The position numbers were made by a program, and so were the translations under genes. The notes beneath the pieces were generated by a model, which saw only the letters and a program-made list of their open reading frames with translations, made no database searches and was not told the origin of the DNA. From Curtobacterium flaccumfaciens UCD-AKU (GTDB lineage Bacteria; Actinomycetota; Actinomycetes; Actinomycetales; Microbacteriaceae), in assembly GCF_000349565.1 (NCBI RefSeq), contig NZ_KB714631.1, forward strand, positions 385,263 to 425,504: a stretch of 40,242 bases of DNA. Reading direction: 5' to 3'. Of the stretch, positions 1-7,899 are shown one piece after another (the stretch's first letter is position 1; the number at the start of each line of letters is the position of its first letter).

Positions 1-68
1 CGTGGACTGTCGCTCAGCGCGGAACGCGGACGGACGCCCCGCGCCTGCCCGCGCACCCGCCTGCCCCG

Positions 69-848
69 CTAGACCTCGCACACCTGCCCCTGCTTGATGT
101 GCAGGCGCCGCTCGGCCCGCTTCGCAACCCACGAGTCGTGCGTGACGATGACGACGGTCAGCCCGCGCTCCCGCCACTGCTTCTCGATGAGCGCCATGAT
201 CTCGTCGCGGGTCGACTCGTCGAGCGCACCCGTCGGCTCGTCGGCGAGCAGCACGCTCGGGTTCTTCACCAGCGCCCGGGCGATCGCCACCCGCTGCTGC
301 TGTCCGCCGGAGAGCTCGGCCGGCAGGTGCTCCATCCGCTCACCCAGCCCGACCTCGCGGAGGGCAGCCACCGCACGCTCGCGGACCTCGGTCCGGGACC
401 GGTTCGCGAGCGACCCCGCGAACGCCGTCTCGACGTTCTCGAGCGCCGTCAGCGTCGGGATCAGGTTGAAGCTCTGGAACACGAAGCCGATCTCGGTCGC
501 GCGCAGGTCGGTCAGCGCGCCGTCGCCGAGCTTCGCCACGTCGCGGTCGCCACCGAGGTGGATCGACCCGGCACTCGGCCGGTCGAGCGCTCCGAGCATC
601 TGCAGCAGCGTCGACTTCCCGCCGCCGGTCGGCCCCTGGACGGCCACGAGCTGCCCCTGCGGGATCGTCAGGTGGACGTTCGTCAGGGCGGTGACGGTCC
701 GGTTCTTCTGCTGGTAGGTCTTGCTGACGTTCGTCAGCCGGTACATCGGACTGGAGGCACGGCGCGCCTCCGCCTCGCCGGTCGCGGTGTCGGTGCTGGT
801 CACGGGTGCTCCTGTCGTCGGTTCGGTCGTGTCGGTGCGGCCGGGCAT
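69..848 (-). CDS. ABC transporter ATP-binding protein, MacB/LolD type
   Basis: This 259-residue cytoplasmic ATPase should power the FtsX-like permease encoded just upstream of it. Visible motifs are Walker A GPTGGGKS (about residues 72-79), Q-loop FVFQSF (122-127), signature LSGGQQQR (179-186) and Walker B VLLADEPTG (199-207). The order and the DEPTGALD string are typical of the MacB/LolD/SalX group, which drives mechanotransmission or export rather than classical import. I chose ATG at 848 because it overlaps the permease stop by one base (TGATG on the coding strand); longer in-frame extensions are low-complexity Arg-rich shadow sequence. About 35 residues of Thr/Ala-rich leader precede the ABC core, so a start nearer MYRLTNVSK (residue 35) is possible. 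The substrate cannot be deduced. Confidence 0.93.
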   Translation of the reverse strand: MPGRTDTTEPTTGAPVTSTDTATGEAEARRASSPMYRLTNVSKTYQQKNRTVTALTNVHLTIPQGQLVAVQGPTGGGKSTLLQMLGALDRPSAGSIHLGGDRDVAKLGDGALTDLRATEIGFVFQSFNLIPTLTALENVETAFAGSLANRSRTEVRERAVAALREVGLGERMEHLPAELSGGQQQRVAIARALVKNPSVLLADEPTGALDESTRDEIMALIEKQWRERGLTVVIVTHDSWVAKRAERRLHIKQGQVCEV

Positions 849-2395
849 CAGGCCACGCTCCGGAGCGCTTCGGCCGGACGGAGCCGGCTCGCACGCCAGC
901 CGCCGAGCGCGCCGGCGATGAGCCCGCCGAGGATCGCCAGGCCGATCGCCAGCAGGACGATCTCGACGGTCACCGGGGCGTGCAGCACCACGTCGGTCGT
1001 CGACGCGGTGCTCGCGCCGCCGCCGAAGCCACCGGCCGGTGCACCGCCCGTCGTGCCGCTGCCCGCGGCCGCGGTCGCTGCGCCGCCGGGCATGCCACCG
1101 CCGCCACCGGCACCCCCGCCGGTCGTGCTCGAGGCGCTCGCCGAGATCGTCGGGCTGATGACGTTCACCACGAGGATGCCGATCAGGCCGGCCGCAGCGC
1201 CGAGCACGCCGCCGATCAGGCCCTGCACCAGGGACTCGCCCGCCACCTGTCGGGTGATGCGGCCGTTCGACCAGCCGATCGCCTTGAGGGTCCCGAACTC
1301 GCGGGTGCGGCGGGTCACGCCGGAGATCGTGAAGAGGATCGCGATGAGGAACGCCGCGGCGAGCACGACGATCGACAGCCACGTGCCGAGGTTCGCGACC
1401 AGGCTCGACGCGGTGCTGAGCGACCCGGACACGCTCGAGGCCAGGTCGGCCTCGGTGGAGACGGTGGCGCTCGTCAGCTTCGCCTGCAGTGCGGACTTGA
1501 TCGTGCTGACGTCGGACGAGGACTCGGCCGACACGTAGATGGAGGTGACCTTGCCGTCGAGGTCGGCCAGCGCCTGCGCGGTGTCGAGCGGGATGTAGGT
1601 GTTCGAGCCCGTGGTTGAGGCCGAGCCGGTGGAGCTCACGATGCCGATGACGGTGAAGTCCGTGCCGCCGATGTCGACCGTGTCGCCGACCGCCTTCGAC
1701 TCGCTCTTCGCGTACGACGCATCGAGCACGACGACGTCCTTGCCCGCGTCCTTCGCGGCGAAGGTGCGCCCCTTCGTGAGCTCGGTGCTCGTGAGCGGAC
1801 CGACCGTCGCGCCGGACACCGGGATGCCGGTCACCGTGAACGAGTCGACGCTGAACGACCCACCGCCGAACCCGCCGCCACCGCCGGTGTCCCCGCTCGG
1901 TGGGCCCTGCTGGGTCGTGCTGTCGCTGCTGGAGTCGCTGCTGCCGTCCGTGCTGCTGTCGTCGGTCGACTGCTGCTGGACCTGGCCGGAGAACGTGCTG
2001 TTCTCGAGGGTCAGGACACCCGTCGCGGCCTTGACGCCGTCGGTGCTCGTGATCGTCGACAGGTTCGCGGCGTCCAGGGTGCTCGTACCGCGCGCGACCG
2101 CGAGCCGCGACTGCGACAGGTCGGTCGAACCGCTGTCGTCGTCGCTGTCGCCCCGGCTGCCGAAGTCGAAGCTCGGACGCCCGCCGTTCGTCGACGCCGT
2201 CGCGGTCTTGGTGACGGTGATGTCGGTGCCGACGCCGTAGACGGACTGCAGGACGCTCGACTGCGCTGCCTGCACGCCACCCGAGATCGACGACACGATC
2301 ACCACGAGGGCGATGGCCAGGGCCATCCCGATCGCGATGATGACCGTCTGCTTCTTGCGGTTCGTGAGTTCGCGCCTGAGGTAGGTCAGGAACAT
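848..2395 (-). CDS. FtsX-like ABC transporter permease (MacB family)
   Basis: This 515-residue membrane protein has the MacB/FtsX plan: TM1 at about residues 17-37, a large extracytoplasmic domain, then TM2 (about 338-360), TM3 (about 388-412) and TM4 (about 478-500). The motif TRRTREFGTLKAIGWS (361-376) after TM2 is typical of FtsX domains. Unusual are the low-complexity inserts outside the membrane: a Ser/Asp-rich stretch (about 142-162), Gly-rich runs (171-179) and a Gly/Ala-rich loop between TM3 and TM4 (about 426-460). ATG at 2395 is preceded by a strong GAGGAG ribosome-binding site. It is the first gene of a two-gene operon with the ATPase. It probably exports or extracts a lipophilic or peptide substrate; the substrate is unknown. 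Confidence 0.9.
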   Translation of the reverse strand: MFLTYLRRELTNRKKQTVIIAIGMALAIALVVIVSSISGGVQAAQSSVLQSVYGVGTDITVTKTATASTNGGRPSFDFGSRGDSDDDSGSTDLSQSRLAVARGTSTLDAANLSTITSTDGVKAATGVLTLENSTFSGQVQQQSTDDSSTDGSSDSSSDSTTQQGPPSGDTGGGGGFGGGSFSVDSFTVTGIPVSGATVGPLTSTELTKGRTFAAKDAGKDVVVLDASYAKSESKAVGDTVDIGGTDFTVIGIVSSTGSASTTGSNTYIPLDTAQALADLDGKVTSIYVSAESSSDVSTIKSALQAKLTSATVSTEADLASSVSGSLSTASSLVANLGTWLSIVVLAAAFLIAILFTISGVTRRTREFGTLKAIGWSNGRITRQVAGESLVQGLIGGVLGAAAGLIGILVVNVISPTISASASSTTGGGAGGGGGMPGGAATAAAGSGTTGGAPAGGFGGGASTASTTDVVLHAPVTVEIVLLAIGLAILGGLIAGALGGWRASRLRPAEALRSVA

Positions 2396-2464
2396 GGTTC
2401 TCCTCGGTGGTGGCCGGCTGGGGTCACCGGCCGCGCAGAGCACGCGGCGGGGCCGACGGAGGAG

Positions 2465-2493
2465 AACCTAGGCAGCGTGGTTGTGGCGGTCAC
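2465..2493 (-). promoter_or_regulatory. Putative promoter of the FtsX/ATPase operon
   Basis: On the minus strand there is GTGACC (2493-2488), a 17-base spacer, and TAGGTT (2470-2465). The -35 matches the consensus at 4 of 6 positions. The -10 lies inside one arm of a 10-base inverted repeat whose other arm holds the permease ribosome-binding site (2396-2405). This is prediction from sequence only. Confidence 0.4.
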
Positions 2494-2545
2494 TGCTGCT
2501 TCCGATGAACCGCGTAAGCGCCCCCCGGCAAAGGATGACACGTGA

Positions 2546-2551
2546 TATTCT
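2546..2551 (+). promoter_or_regulatory. Extended -10 box, probable leaderless start for the flippase
   Basis: TATTCT preceded by TGA (extended -10 style) lies six bases before the GTG at 2558, so transcription would begin at or next to the start codon. No ribosome-binding site is visible in the gap. No good -35 box is seen. Confidence 0.5.
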
Positions 2552-2557
2552 GGATGC

Positions 2558-4012
2558 GTGGCGATCGTGCGGAGTGGGGTGTTCAGCATCGCCGCGACCG
2601 CTTTCCGGGCCTCCGTGCAGATCGTCTCGAACGTCGTCGTGGCACGCGTCTTGGGGCCGGACGCCTACGGGGTCGCCGCGGCGGTGCTCGCGCTCGGTGT
2701 CGTCCTCGAGCTGGTCCGCAACAGCGGGTTCGCTGCGGTCGTCCTGCGTTCGGGTGCGCTCCCGGCGGACGTCCACGTCGCACTCCACCGAGCGAGTTCC
2801 CTGACGGGTGTCCTGCTGGGGGCCCTCGTCGCCGCCGCCGGTCTCCTCGTCCTCCGGGTGCTGCCGTCGTCGCCGTCCGGCGGGCTGCTCCTGGCGATCG
2901 CAGTGGCCTTCCCGCTCGCCGGCCTCGTCGCCGTCCCGATCGCCTCGATGGTGCGCCAGCACGAGATGGGACGGGTCGCACTCGTCGAGTCGATCGCCGT
3001 GGTGCTCGGTTCCACCCTGTCGATCGGTCTCGCGCTCGTCGGCGCCGGACCCGTCGCGATGGTGGCGCAGGTGGTGGCCCTGTGGATCGTGATCACGGTC
3101 GGCGTCGTCGTCCTGCGCCGCGTACCCCGCGGCACCGCAGCACCGTGGCGTTCGGTCCGCACCATGGCCGCGCTCGCGCGGGACGTGTCCTTGGTCCAGC
3201 TGGTCTCGCTCGTCGCCAGGGCAGGGGACCGCGTGCTGGTGGCGGCGCTCTTCGGCCCGGCGGCGTCCGGCTTGTGGGTCCAGGCGGTGCAGCTGATGAC
3301 CCTGCCGCTGGACCAGATCGGGGCGGCTGTCCAACGGATCGCGGTCCCGGCGATGGCGGGCGTCGACGCCGTGGTGCTCCGTGAGCGGTTCCGGCGACTC
3401 GTCGGCACGGTGACGCTCCTGGCGTGGCCGGTCCTCGCCGTGCTCGGGGTGCTCGCCGGCCCGATCGTCCACCTGCTGTTCGGTGACGACTGGCTCGGCT
3501 CCGCGGCACTCCTGCCGTCCCTCGTCGTCGCGGGCGGGGCGCAGGCGCTCGGGTTCGCGGCCGTCTGGTACTTCATCGCCAGTGGCCGCGCCGGGCGGCA
3601 GGTCCGTTGGGCGCTGGTCACCCAGCCGGTCCTCGTCGGCGCCCTCGTCGTCGGCACCGTCTGGGGGCCGCAGGGCATGGCTGCCGCGTACGCGGTGGCC
3701 TGCTCCGGGCTCGTGGTGCCGGCCTTCCTGGTGGCGACGAAGGGATCCGGTCTGCGGTTGCGCGACCTCGGACTCCCGGTCCTCCCCGCGGCCGCGGCCA
3801 CGAGCGCCGCGGTCCTCGTGTCGGCCGTGGTCCGAAGCGGGTTCGGTGCTGATCCGATCGGCTCCGTGCTCGTGCCGGGCATCCTGGCAGCACTGGCGGC
3901 ACTGCTCGTCGCCCTCGTCTTCCCCGACGTCCGATCGGCCCTGCCCCGTCGGCGCCGACGACCTCCCCGTCCCCGTCCCAGGAAGGCGCTCGCCCGTGGC
4001 CCGGTTCCCTGA
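2558..4012 (+). CDS. Polysaccharide flippase (Wzx/MATE-fold lipid-linked glycan exporter)
   Basis: This 484-residue polytopic membrane protein begins with the typical N-terminus of the polysaccharide transporter family: a hydrophobic helix followed by RVLGPDAYG (about residues 31-39), the usual signature after TM1. About 12 hydrophobic segments follow, ending in a basic Arg/Pro-rich cytoplasmic tail. Family role: flipping an undecaprenyl-linked oligosaccharide across the membrane. It heads a run of sugar-activation genes and overlaps the nucleotidyltransferase by 17 bases, so the two are translated together. The GTG start at 2558 sits six bases after a -10-like box. No Wzy polymerase is seen in this window. 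Confidence 0.88.
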   Translation: MAIVRSGVFSIAATAFRASVQIVSNVVVARVLGPDAYGVAAAVLALGVVLELVRNSGFAAVVLRSGALPADVHVALHRASSLTGVLLGALVAAAGLLVLRVLPSSPSGGLLLAIAVAFPLAGLVAVPIASMVRQHEMGRVALVESIAVVLGSTLSIGLALVGAGPVAMVAQVVALWIVITVGVVVLRRVPRGTAAPWRSVRTMAALARDVSLVQLVSLVARAGDRVLVAALFGPAASGLWVQAVQLMTLPLDQIGAAVQRIAVPAMAGVDAVVLRERFRRLVGTVTLLAWPVLAVLGVLAGPIVHLLFGDDWLGSAALLPSLVVAGGAQALGFAAVWYFIASGRAGRQVRWALVTQPVLVGALVVGTVWGPQGMAAAYAVACSGLVVPAFLVATKGSGLRLRDLGLPVLPAAAATSAAVLVSAVVRSGFGADPIGSVLVPGILAALAALLVALVFPDVRSALPRRRRRPPRPRPRKALARGPVP

Positions 4013-4781
4013 TCCCGTCCCCCCGGTCCCACCCGTGCGGACGGCTGTCATCCCCGCCGCCGGTCGCGGCACCCGACTCGGTCGCCTGACGCAAGCGATC
4101 CCGAAGGAGCTGTTGCCACTCGGCGACCGGCCGGCGCTGGACATCGTGGTCGACGAACTGATCGGCGCCGGGATCGAGCGCATCGTCCTCGTCACCCGGC
4201 CGGACAAGACGGCCTTGAACGACTACGTCACGGACGTCCTCCGGCCGGACGCCCGAGCCCGGGGTGTCGAGTTGGAGACCTGTCTCCAGACTGCCGGGCC
4301 GGGCAACGGGGGAGCGATCCTGTCGGCTGCGACCCGCGTGCGCGATGAGTCCTTCCTCGTGCTCTGGGGTGACGAGGTCGTCTTCGGTGAGAACCGCAGC
4401 GCCGTCGTGCTCGACCGTCACCGCAGGACCGGACTGCCCGTCATCGCTGTCGTGCGTGCTCCGCGTGCGGCGCTCCGACGCTGCGGTGTCGCTCGTGTGG
4501 ACGCCAGCGGGAGGGTCGTCGAACTCGTCGAGAAGCCGGTCGACCCGCCCGTCGACGGGCTCGCTTCGGTCGGTGGGTACGTGGTCACGCCAGCGGTGCT
4601 CGGAGCGCTGCGCGCCGTGGCCCCCGCGGCCGACGGGGAGCTCTACCTCAGTGCTGCGCTCGGCGCGCTCGCACTCGACGGGGGCGTGCAGGCCGCACGG
4701 ATCCACGGCGACTGGCACGAGACCGGGTCGATCGACGGCTACACGACCGCGTTCGCCGCAGCGGTTGCCTTCCGCCGTTGA
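3996..4781 (+). CDS. GalU-like sugar-1-phosphate nucleotidyltransferase
   Basis: This 261-residue cytosolic enzyme of the nucleotidyltransferase family should couple a sugar-1-phosphate to an NTP. The nucleotide-binding motif AAGRGTRLG (about residues 21-29) and the PKELLPL segment (Lys37) match the UTP-glucose-1-phosphate uridylyltransferase type more closely than GDP-heptose pyrophosphorylases. A WGDE metal-site element and HETGSIDGY near the C-terminus also fit. I start it at GTG 3996, which has AGGAAGG upstream; an internal GTG at 4035 is the alternative and would remove a Pro-rich leader. It overlaps the flippase and is followed by the heptose genes, so its substrate could be heptose-1-phosphate or an ordinary hexose. 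Confidence 0.85.
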   Translation: MARFPDPVPPVPPVRTAVIPAAGRGTRLGRLTQAIPKELLPLGDRPALDIVVDELIGAGIERIVLVTRPDKTALNDYVTDVLRPDARARGVELETCLQTAGPGNGGAILSAATRVRDESFLVLWGDEVVFGENRSAVVLDRHRRTGLPVIAVVRAPRAALRRCGVARVDASGRVVELVEKPVDPPVDGLASVGGYVVTPAVLGALRAVAPAADGELYLSAALGALALDGGVQAARIHGDWHETGSIDGYTTAFAAAVAFRR

Positions 4782-4807
4782 TATTTCGCATGTGTAATGG
4801 GTATGCT
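4778..4807 (+). promoter_or_regulatory. Internal promoter ahead of the heptose genes
   Basis: TTGATA (4778-4783) and TATGCT (4802-4807) are separated by 18 bases in an AT-rich patch that overlaps the end of the preceding gene. Transcription would start near 4814, leaving a leader of about 22 bases with a GAAGGA ribosome-binding site. It is one of the best-looking promoters in the window. Confidence 0.6.
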
Positions 4808-4835
4808 GGTCGTCGACACCGAACGAAGGACAGCC

Positions 4836-5471
4836 ATGCTCACCACCACAGCCCCTGACCTGCGGGCCGCCGCGCAGATCGTCGAGGCGTACTCCGTCCA
4901 GGTCGACCGGTTCGCCCGTCGGTTCCCCGTCGACGAGATCGCGCGCATCGCGGCCGTGCTCGTCGACGCCCACCGCGACGGACGCTCGGTCTTCGTCTTC
5001 GGCAACGGGGCCTGCGCGGCGTTGGCGAGCCACATGGCGGCCGACCTCGCGAAGAGCCTGGCTCCGTCCCGTCAGGCCGACCCGCTCGCTCCGGTCGCCG
5101 AGCGGCTGCGGATCCTCGCCCTGACCGACAACGCCGCAATGATGACCGCCGTCGGCAACGACTTCGACTACGACGACGTCTTCCTCGAGCAGCTGCGGGT
5201 CCTCATGCGCACCGGGGACGTCGTGTTCGGGCTCAGCGCCTCCGGGGGATCCGCCAACGTGCTGCGCGCGCTCGACTTCGCCCGCGACCGCGGCGCCGTC
5301 ACGCTCGCCTTCACCGGGGCGATGCAGGGACTCCCGCCGATCCTCGACCTCGTCGACGTCGCCGCCGTGGTGCCGTCGTGTGACATCGACGTCATCGAGG
5401 ACTTCCACGTCGCGTACCACCACGCGCTCACCCGTGCCTTCGTCGCCGGCGTCCAGGTCGCCCGCTCGTGA
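4836..5471 (+). CDS. gmhA: SIS-domain phosphosugar isomerase, sedoheptulose-7-phosphate isomerase-like
   Basis: This 211-residue SIS-fold protein resembles GmhA, which converts sedoheptulose 7-phosphate to D-glycero-D-manno-heptose 7-phosphate. FGNGAC (about 55-60), SHMAADL (65-71) and a later SASGGSANV phosphate-binding loop are the expected landmarks. The start at 4836 was chosen for its GAAGGA site; an earlier ATG at 4797 lacks one and lies within the promoter. It ends with a GTGA overlap with the GHMP kinase, whose family uses this enzyme's product as substrate, so context supports the specificity. Symbol assigned on family and neighbours; related SIS isomerases cannot be fully excluded. 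Confidence 0.82.
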   Translation: MLTTTAPDLRAAAQIVEAYSVQVDRFARRFPVDEIARIAAVLVDAHRDGRSVFVFGNGACAALASHMAADLAKSLAPSRQADPLAPVAERLRILALTDNAAMMTAVGNDFDYDDVFLEQLRVLMRTGDVVFGLSASGGSANVLRALDFARDRGAVTLAFTGAMQGLPPILDLVDVAAVVPSCDIDVIEDFHVAYHHALTRAFVAGVQVARS

Positions 5472-6442
5472 TCATCGCCCGCTCCCCGCTCCGCGTCTCC
5501 TTCTTCGGTGGGGGCAGCGACCTCCCCGCGTACTTCTCCGAGCAGCCCGGGTGCGTGGTCAGCACCACGATCGACCTGGCCGTCGAGACCGTCGTCCGCC
5601 CCCGTGCACGTGGTGGGATCCGCGTCGTGACCGACGGCGTGCAGACGGCGGACTCCCCGGCAGCCATCGAGCACGACTTCGTGCGCGAAGCCCTGCTGCA
5701 CGACACCCCGGCGGTCCCGGTCGACGTCTCGATCCACTCCGACGTCCGGAGCTCCGGGACCGGCCTCGGCACCTCCGGCGCGGTCGTCACCAGCCTGGTG
5801 GCGGCGTTGGCGGCACTCCGCGGTGCCGACCTCGAGCCGAGCGCGCTCGCCGCCACTGCCAGTGAGATCGAGATGATCCGCTGCGCGCGTCCGGTGGGCC
5901 TGCAGGACCAGACCGCGTCCGCCCACGGGGGACTCCGTCGCTACGACTTCGGCACCGACGGCTCGACGGTCGCGACGCCCATCGACATGCCGGAGCGTGC
6001 CAGGCAGGACCTCGAATCGTCGCTCGTGCTGGTCGACACCCTGATCGGGCGGGACGCCGGACAGCAACTCGGCCGCCAGTCCCGCACGATGTCGCGGCCG
6101 GGCGGAGCGCGGGACCGCGTGACACGGATGGTGGAGCTCGCCCGGGTGATGGGCGACGAGCTCGCCGCCGGTCGCACCGACTCGTTCGGCCCGGCCCTGC
6201 ACGAGGCATGGACGCTCAAGGCCGCGGTGCTCGGAACGACGGCGAGCCCCGTCGTCGAGCTGTACGAGCACGGACGCACGCTCGGGGCCACCGGCGGGAA
6301 ACTGCTCGGTGCTGGCGGTGGCGGGCACATGCTGTTCGTCGTGCCCCCGTCCGAGCGTGCTGCGTTCGTCCGGGCCCTCGGCCCCGAACGCGTCGTCCCG
6401 TTCGCCTTCTCGGAGACCGGGACGCGTGTCCGCGTCGCGTGA
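5468..6442 (+). CDS. hddA: GHMP kinase, heptose-7-phosphate kinase-like
   Basis: This 324-residue kinase starts with RSPLRVSFFGGGSD (about residues 5-18), the signature of the HddA branch of GHMP kinases. The ATP-binding motif GTGLGTSGA follows at about 97-105, and a GGKLLGAGGGGHM motif 3 sits near the C-terminus. HddA enzymes phosphorylate C-1 of D-glycero-D-manno-heptose 7-phosphate on the GDP-heptose route. The GTG start overlaps the isomerase stop by four bases. The gene is bracketed by isomerase and phosphatase genes of the same pathway. A related fucose or galactose kinase is possible but less likely given the neighbours. Confidence 0.85.
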   Translation: MIIARSPLRVSFFGGGSDLPAYFSEQPGCVVSTTIDLAVETVVRPRARGGIRVVTDGVQTADSPAAIEHDFVREALLHDTPAVPVDVSIHSDVRSSGTGLGTSGAVVTSLVAALAALRGADLEPSALAATASEIEMIRCARPVGLQDQTASAHGGLRRYDFGTDGSTVATPIDMPERARQDLESSLVLVDTLIGRDAGQQLGRQSRTMSRPGGARDRVTRMVELARVMGDELAAGRTDSFGPALHEAWTLKAAVLGTTASPVVELYEHGRTLGATGGKLLGAGGGGHMLFVVPPSERAAFVRALGPERVVPFAFSETGTRVRVA

Positions 6443-7019
6443 CCGCCACCGGTCGTTGGAACGGCTCTCCGAACGGCCGCTCGACGGCGTCGATGCACTG
6501 TTCCTCGACCGGGACGGTGTGCTCATCGTCGACCACGGACACGTCGGGTCGCTCGACCGCACCGAGCTCGTCCCCGACGCCATCGAATCGGCTGCTGCGG
6601 CCTGGCACGACGGCATCCCGGTGGTCGTCGTGACGAACCAGAGCGGCATCGCCCGGGGCTGGTACGACTGGTCCGGCTTCGACACCGTGAACGGGCGCAT
6701 CCGCCGAGCCATGCAGTCCCACGGCGCGGACGTCGACGTGATCGTCGGGAGTGCTCGACTGCCCGGTGACCCGGACCCGTGGCGGAAGCCCGGACCCGGC
6801 ATGGTCCTCGCGGCGGCAGCGACGTTCGGCATCCGGCTCGCCGGGTCCTGGATCGTCGGTGACCGTCCGTCCGACCTCGCCTGTGGTCGGACCGCCGGCC
6901 TCGCCGGCGGTGTCCTCGTCGGCGACCTCCACGCCACGGGGGTGACCCCCGCTGCCGGGATCACCACGGCGGCCACGATGATCGGCGCGACGGCCGGCCA
7001 ACGGGAACCCGCACGATGA
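6426..7019 (+). CDS. gmhB: HAD-IIIA phosphatase, heptose-1,7-bisphosphatase-like
   Basis: This protein of about 197 residues has the HAD motif FLDRDGV (nucleophile Asp28, acid Asp30), TNQSGIARG (about 70-78), RKPGPGM and a GDRPSDL metal motif, the pattern of D-glycero-D-manno-heptose 1,7-bisphosphate 7-phosphatase. It lacks the Cys/His zinc loop that E. coli GmhB carries just before RKP; the equivalent stretch here is GSARLPGDPDPW. The zinc-free subtype or a shifted substrate preference should be considered. The start is uncertain: GTG 6426 overlaps the kinase end by 17 bases, while TTG 6456 also gives a full domain. It overlaps the downstream glycosyltransferase by four bases (ATGA). Confidence 0.8.
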   Translation: MSASRDRHRSLERLSERPLDGVDALFLDRDGVLIVDHGHVGSLDRTELVPDAIESAAAAWHDGIPVVVVTNQSGIARGWYDWSGFDTVNGRIRRAMQSHGADVDVIVGSARLPGDPDPWRKPGPGMVLAAAATFGIRLAGSWIVGDRPSDLACGRTAGLAGGVLVGDLHATGVTPAAGITTAATMIGATAGQREPAR

Positions 7020-7894
7020 GCGGCGTCGCACCGCAGCCCACGGTCGGCGTCGTCATCCCGGTCGGACAGCGCACCACCGTCGAGCTCGGCCCCCAGTTCG
7101 CAGCGCTCGCCCGGCAGACGTGGACCGGACCCGTCGAGATCGTGGTCAGTTGCAACGGTGAACCCCGTCACCTGGTCGACGCGCGCATCGCTGCAGAGGA
7201 GTGGCCGCGCGGCTGGACGGTCCGCTCCATCGACTCGTCCGCGATCCGAGGCGCTGCCCCGGCGCGGAACGCCGGTTGGCGGGCACTCCGCTCCGACATC
7301 GTGCTGTTCTGCGACGCTGACGACGTCGTGGCGGACACCTGGATCGCGGGGATGGTCCGCGGGCTGGCCGATGCCGGTGTCTGCACGGGGCCGCTGCTGC
7401 ACGACGCGCTCAACGAGCCGTGGATGTGGGAAGCGCCCGAGCAGGCGTGGCCGATCGTGCGGTTCGGGCACCTCCCGCACACGTCCGCTGCCAACCTCGG
7501 CATGCGGCGCACCGTCCTCGAAGCCGCCGGGGGCTTCGACACGTCGCTCGGTGCCGCCGAGGACATCGACCTGGCATGGCGTGCGACCTACCTCGGGTTC
7601 CCGACCCACTTCGAACCGTCCGCATCGGTCCAGTACCGACTCCGCCGAGGCACCCGGGAGCTGTTCCGGAACAACCGGCACTACGCGCGCTGGGACCGTG
7701 TCCTCGTCGACAAGCACCGAGCGCACGGCGCCGCCTGGCGTCCCCGCGAGGTCCTCCGTCACCTCCTGGCGACCGGATGGGCGCTCGTGGGCGCACCGTT
7801 CGGCCGGCGGCGACGACGTGCTGCGGCGATCCGCCTCGGGACGGTCGCCGGCTGGGTGGAGCGGTTCACCGGCCGACGCCCCACCTCCACCTAG
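7016..7894 (+). CDS. Family 2 glycosyltransferase
   Basis: This 292-residue GT-A fold protein starts with VGVVIPVGQR, continues with a PARNAGW segment and an acidic FCDADDV metal/nucleotide motif (around residue 98-104), and has an AAEDIDLAWR motif further on, all typical of GT2 enzymes. It shows no clear membrane segments and is probably peripheral at the inner face. It is the last gene of the heptose/flippase run and overlaps gmhB by ATGA. It probably adds a sugar, perhaps the activated heptose, to a lipid-linked acceptor. It ends five bases before the stop of the convergent operon, with no clear terminator in between. Confidence 0.87.
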   Translation: MSGVAPQPTVGVVIPVGQRTTVELGPQFAALARQTWTGPVEIVVSCNGEPRHLVDARIAAEEWPRGWTVRSIDSSAIRGAAPARNAGWRALRSDIVLFCDADDVVADTWIAGMVRGLADAGVCTGPLLHDALNEPWMWEAPEQAWPIVRFGHLPHTSAANLGMRRTVLEAAGGFDTSLGAAEDIDLAWRATYLGFPTHFEPSASVQYRLRRGTRELFRNNRHYARWDRVLVDKHRAHGAAWRPREVLRHLLATGWALVGAPFGRRRRRAAAIRLGTVAGWVERFTGRRPTST

Positions 7895-7899
7895 GACGG

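Noticed and set aside
2468-4207. Long minus-strand open frame opposite the flippase and nucleotidyltransferase genes.
   Set aside because: No recognisable domain, high Arg/Asp/Gly content, and full overlap with well-supported genes on the plus strand.
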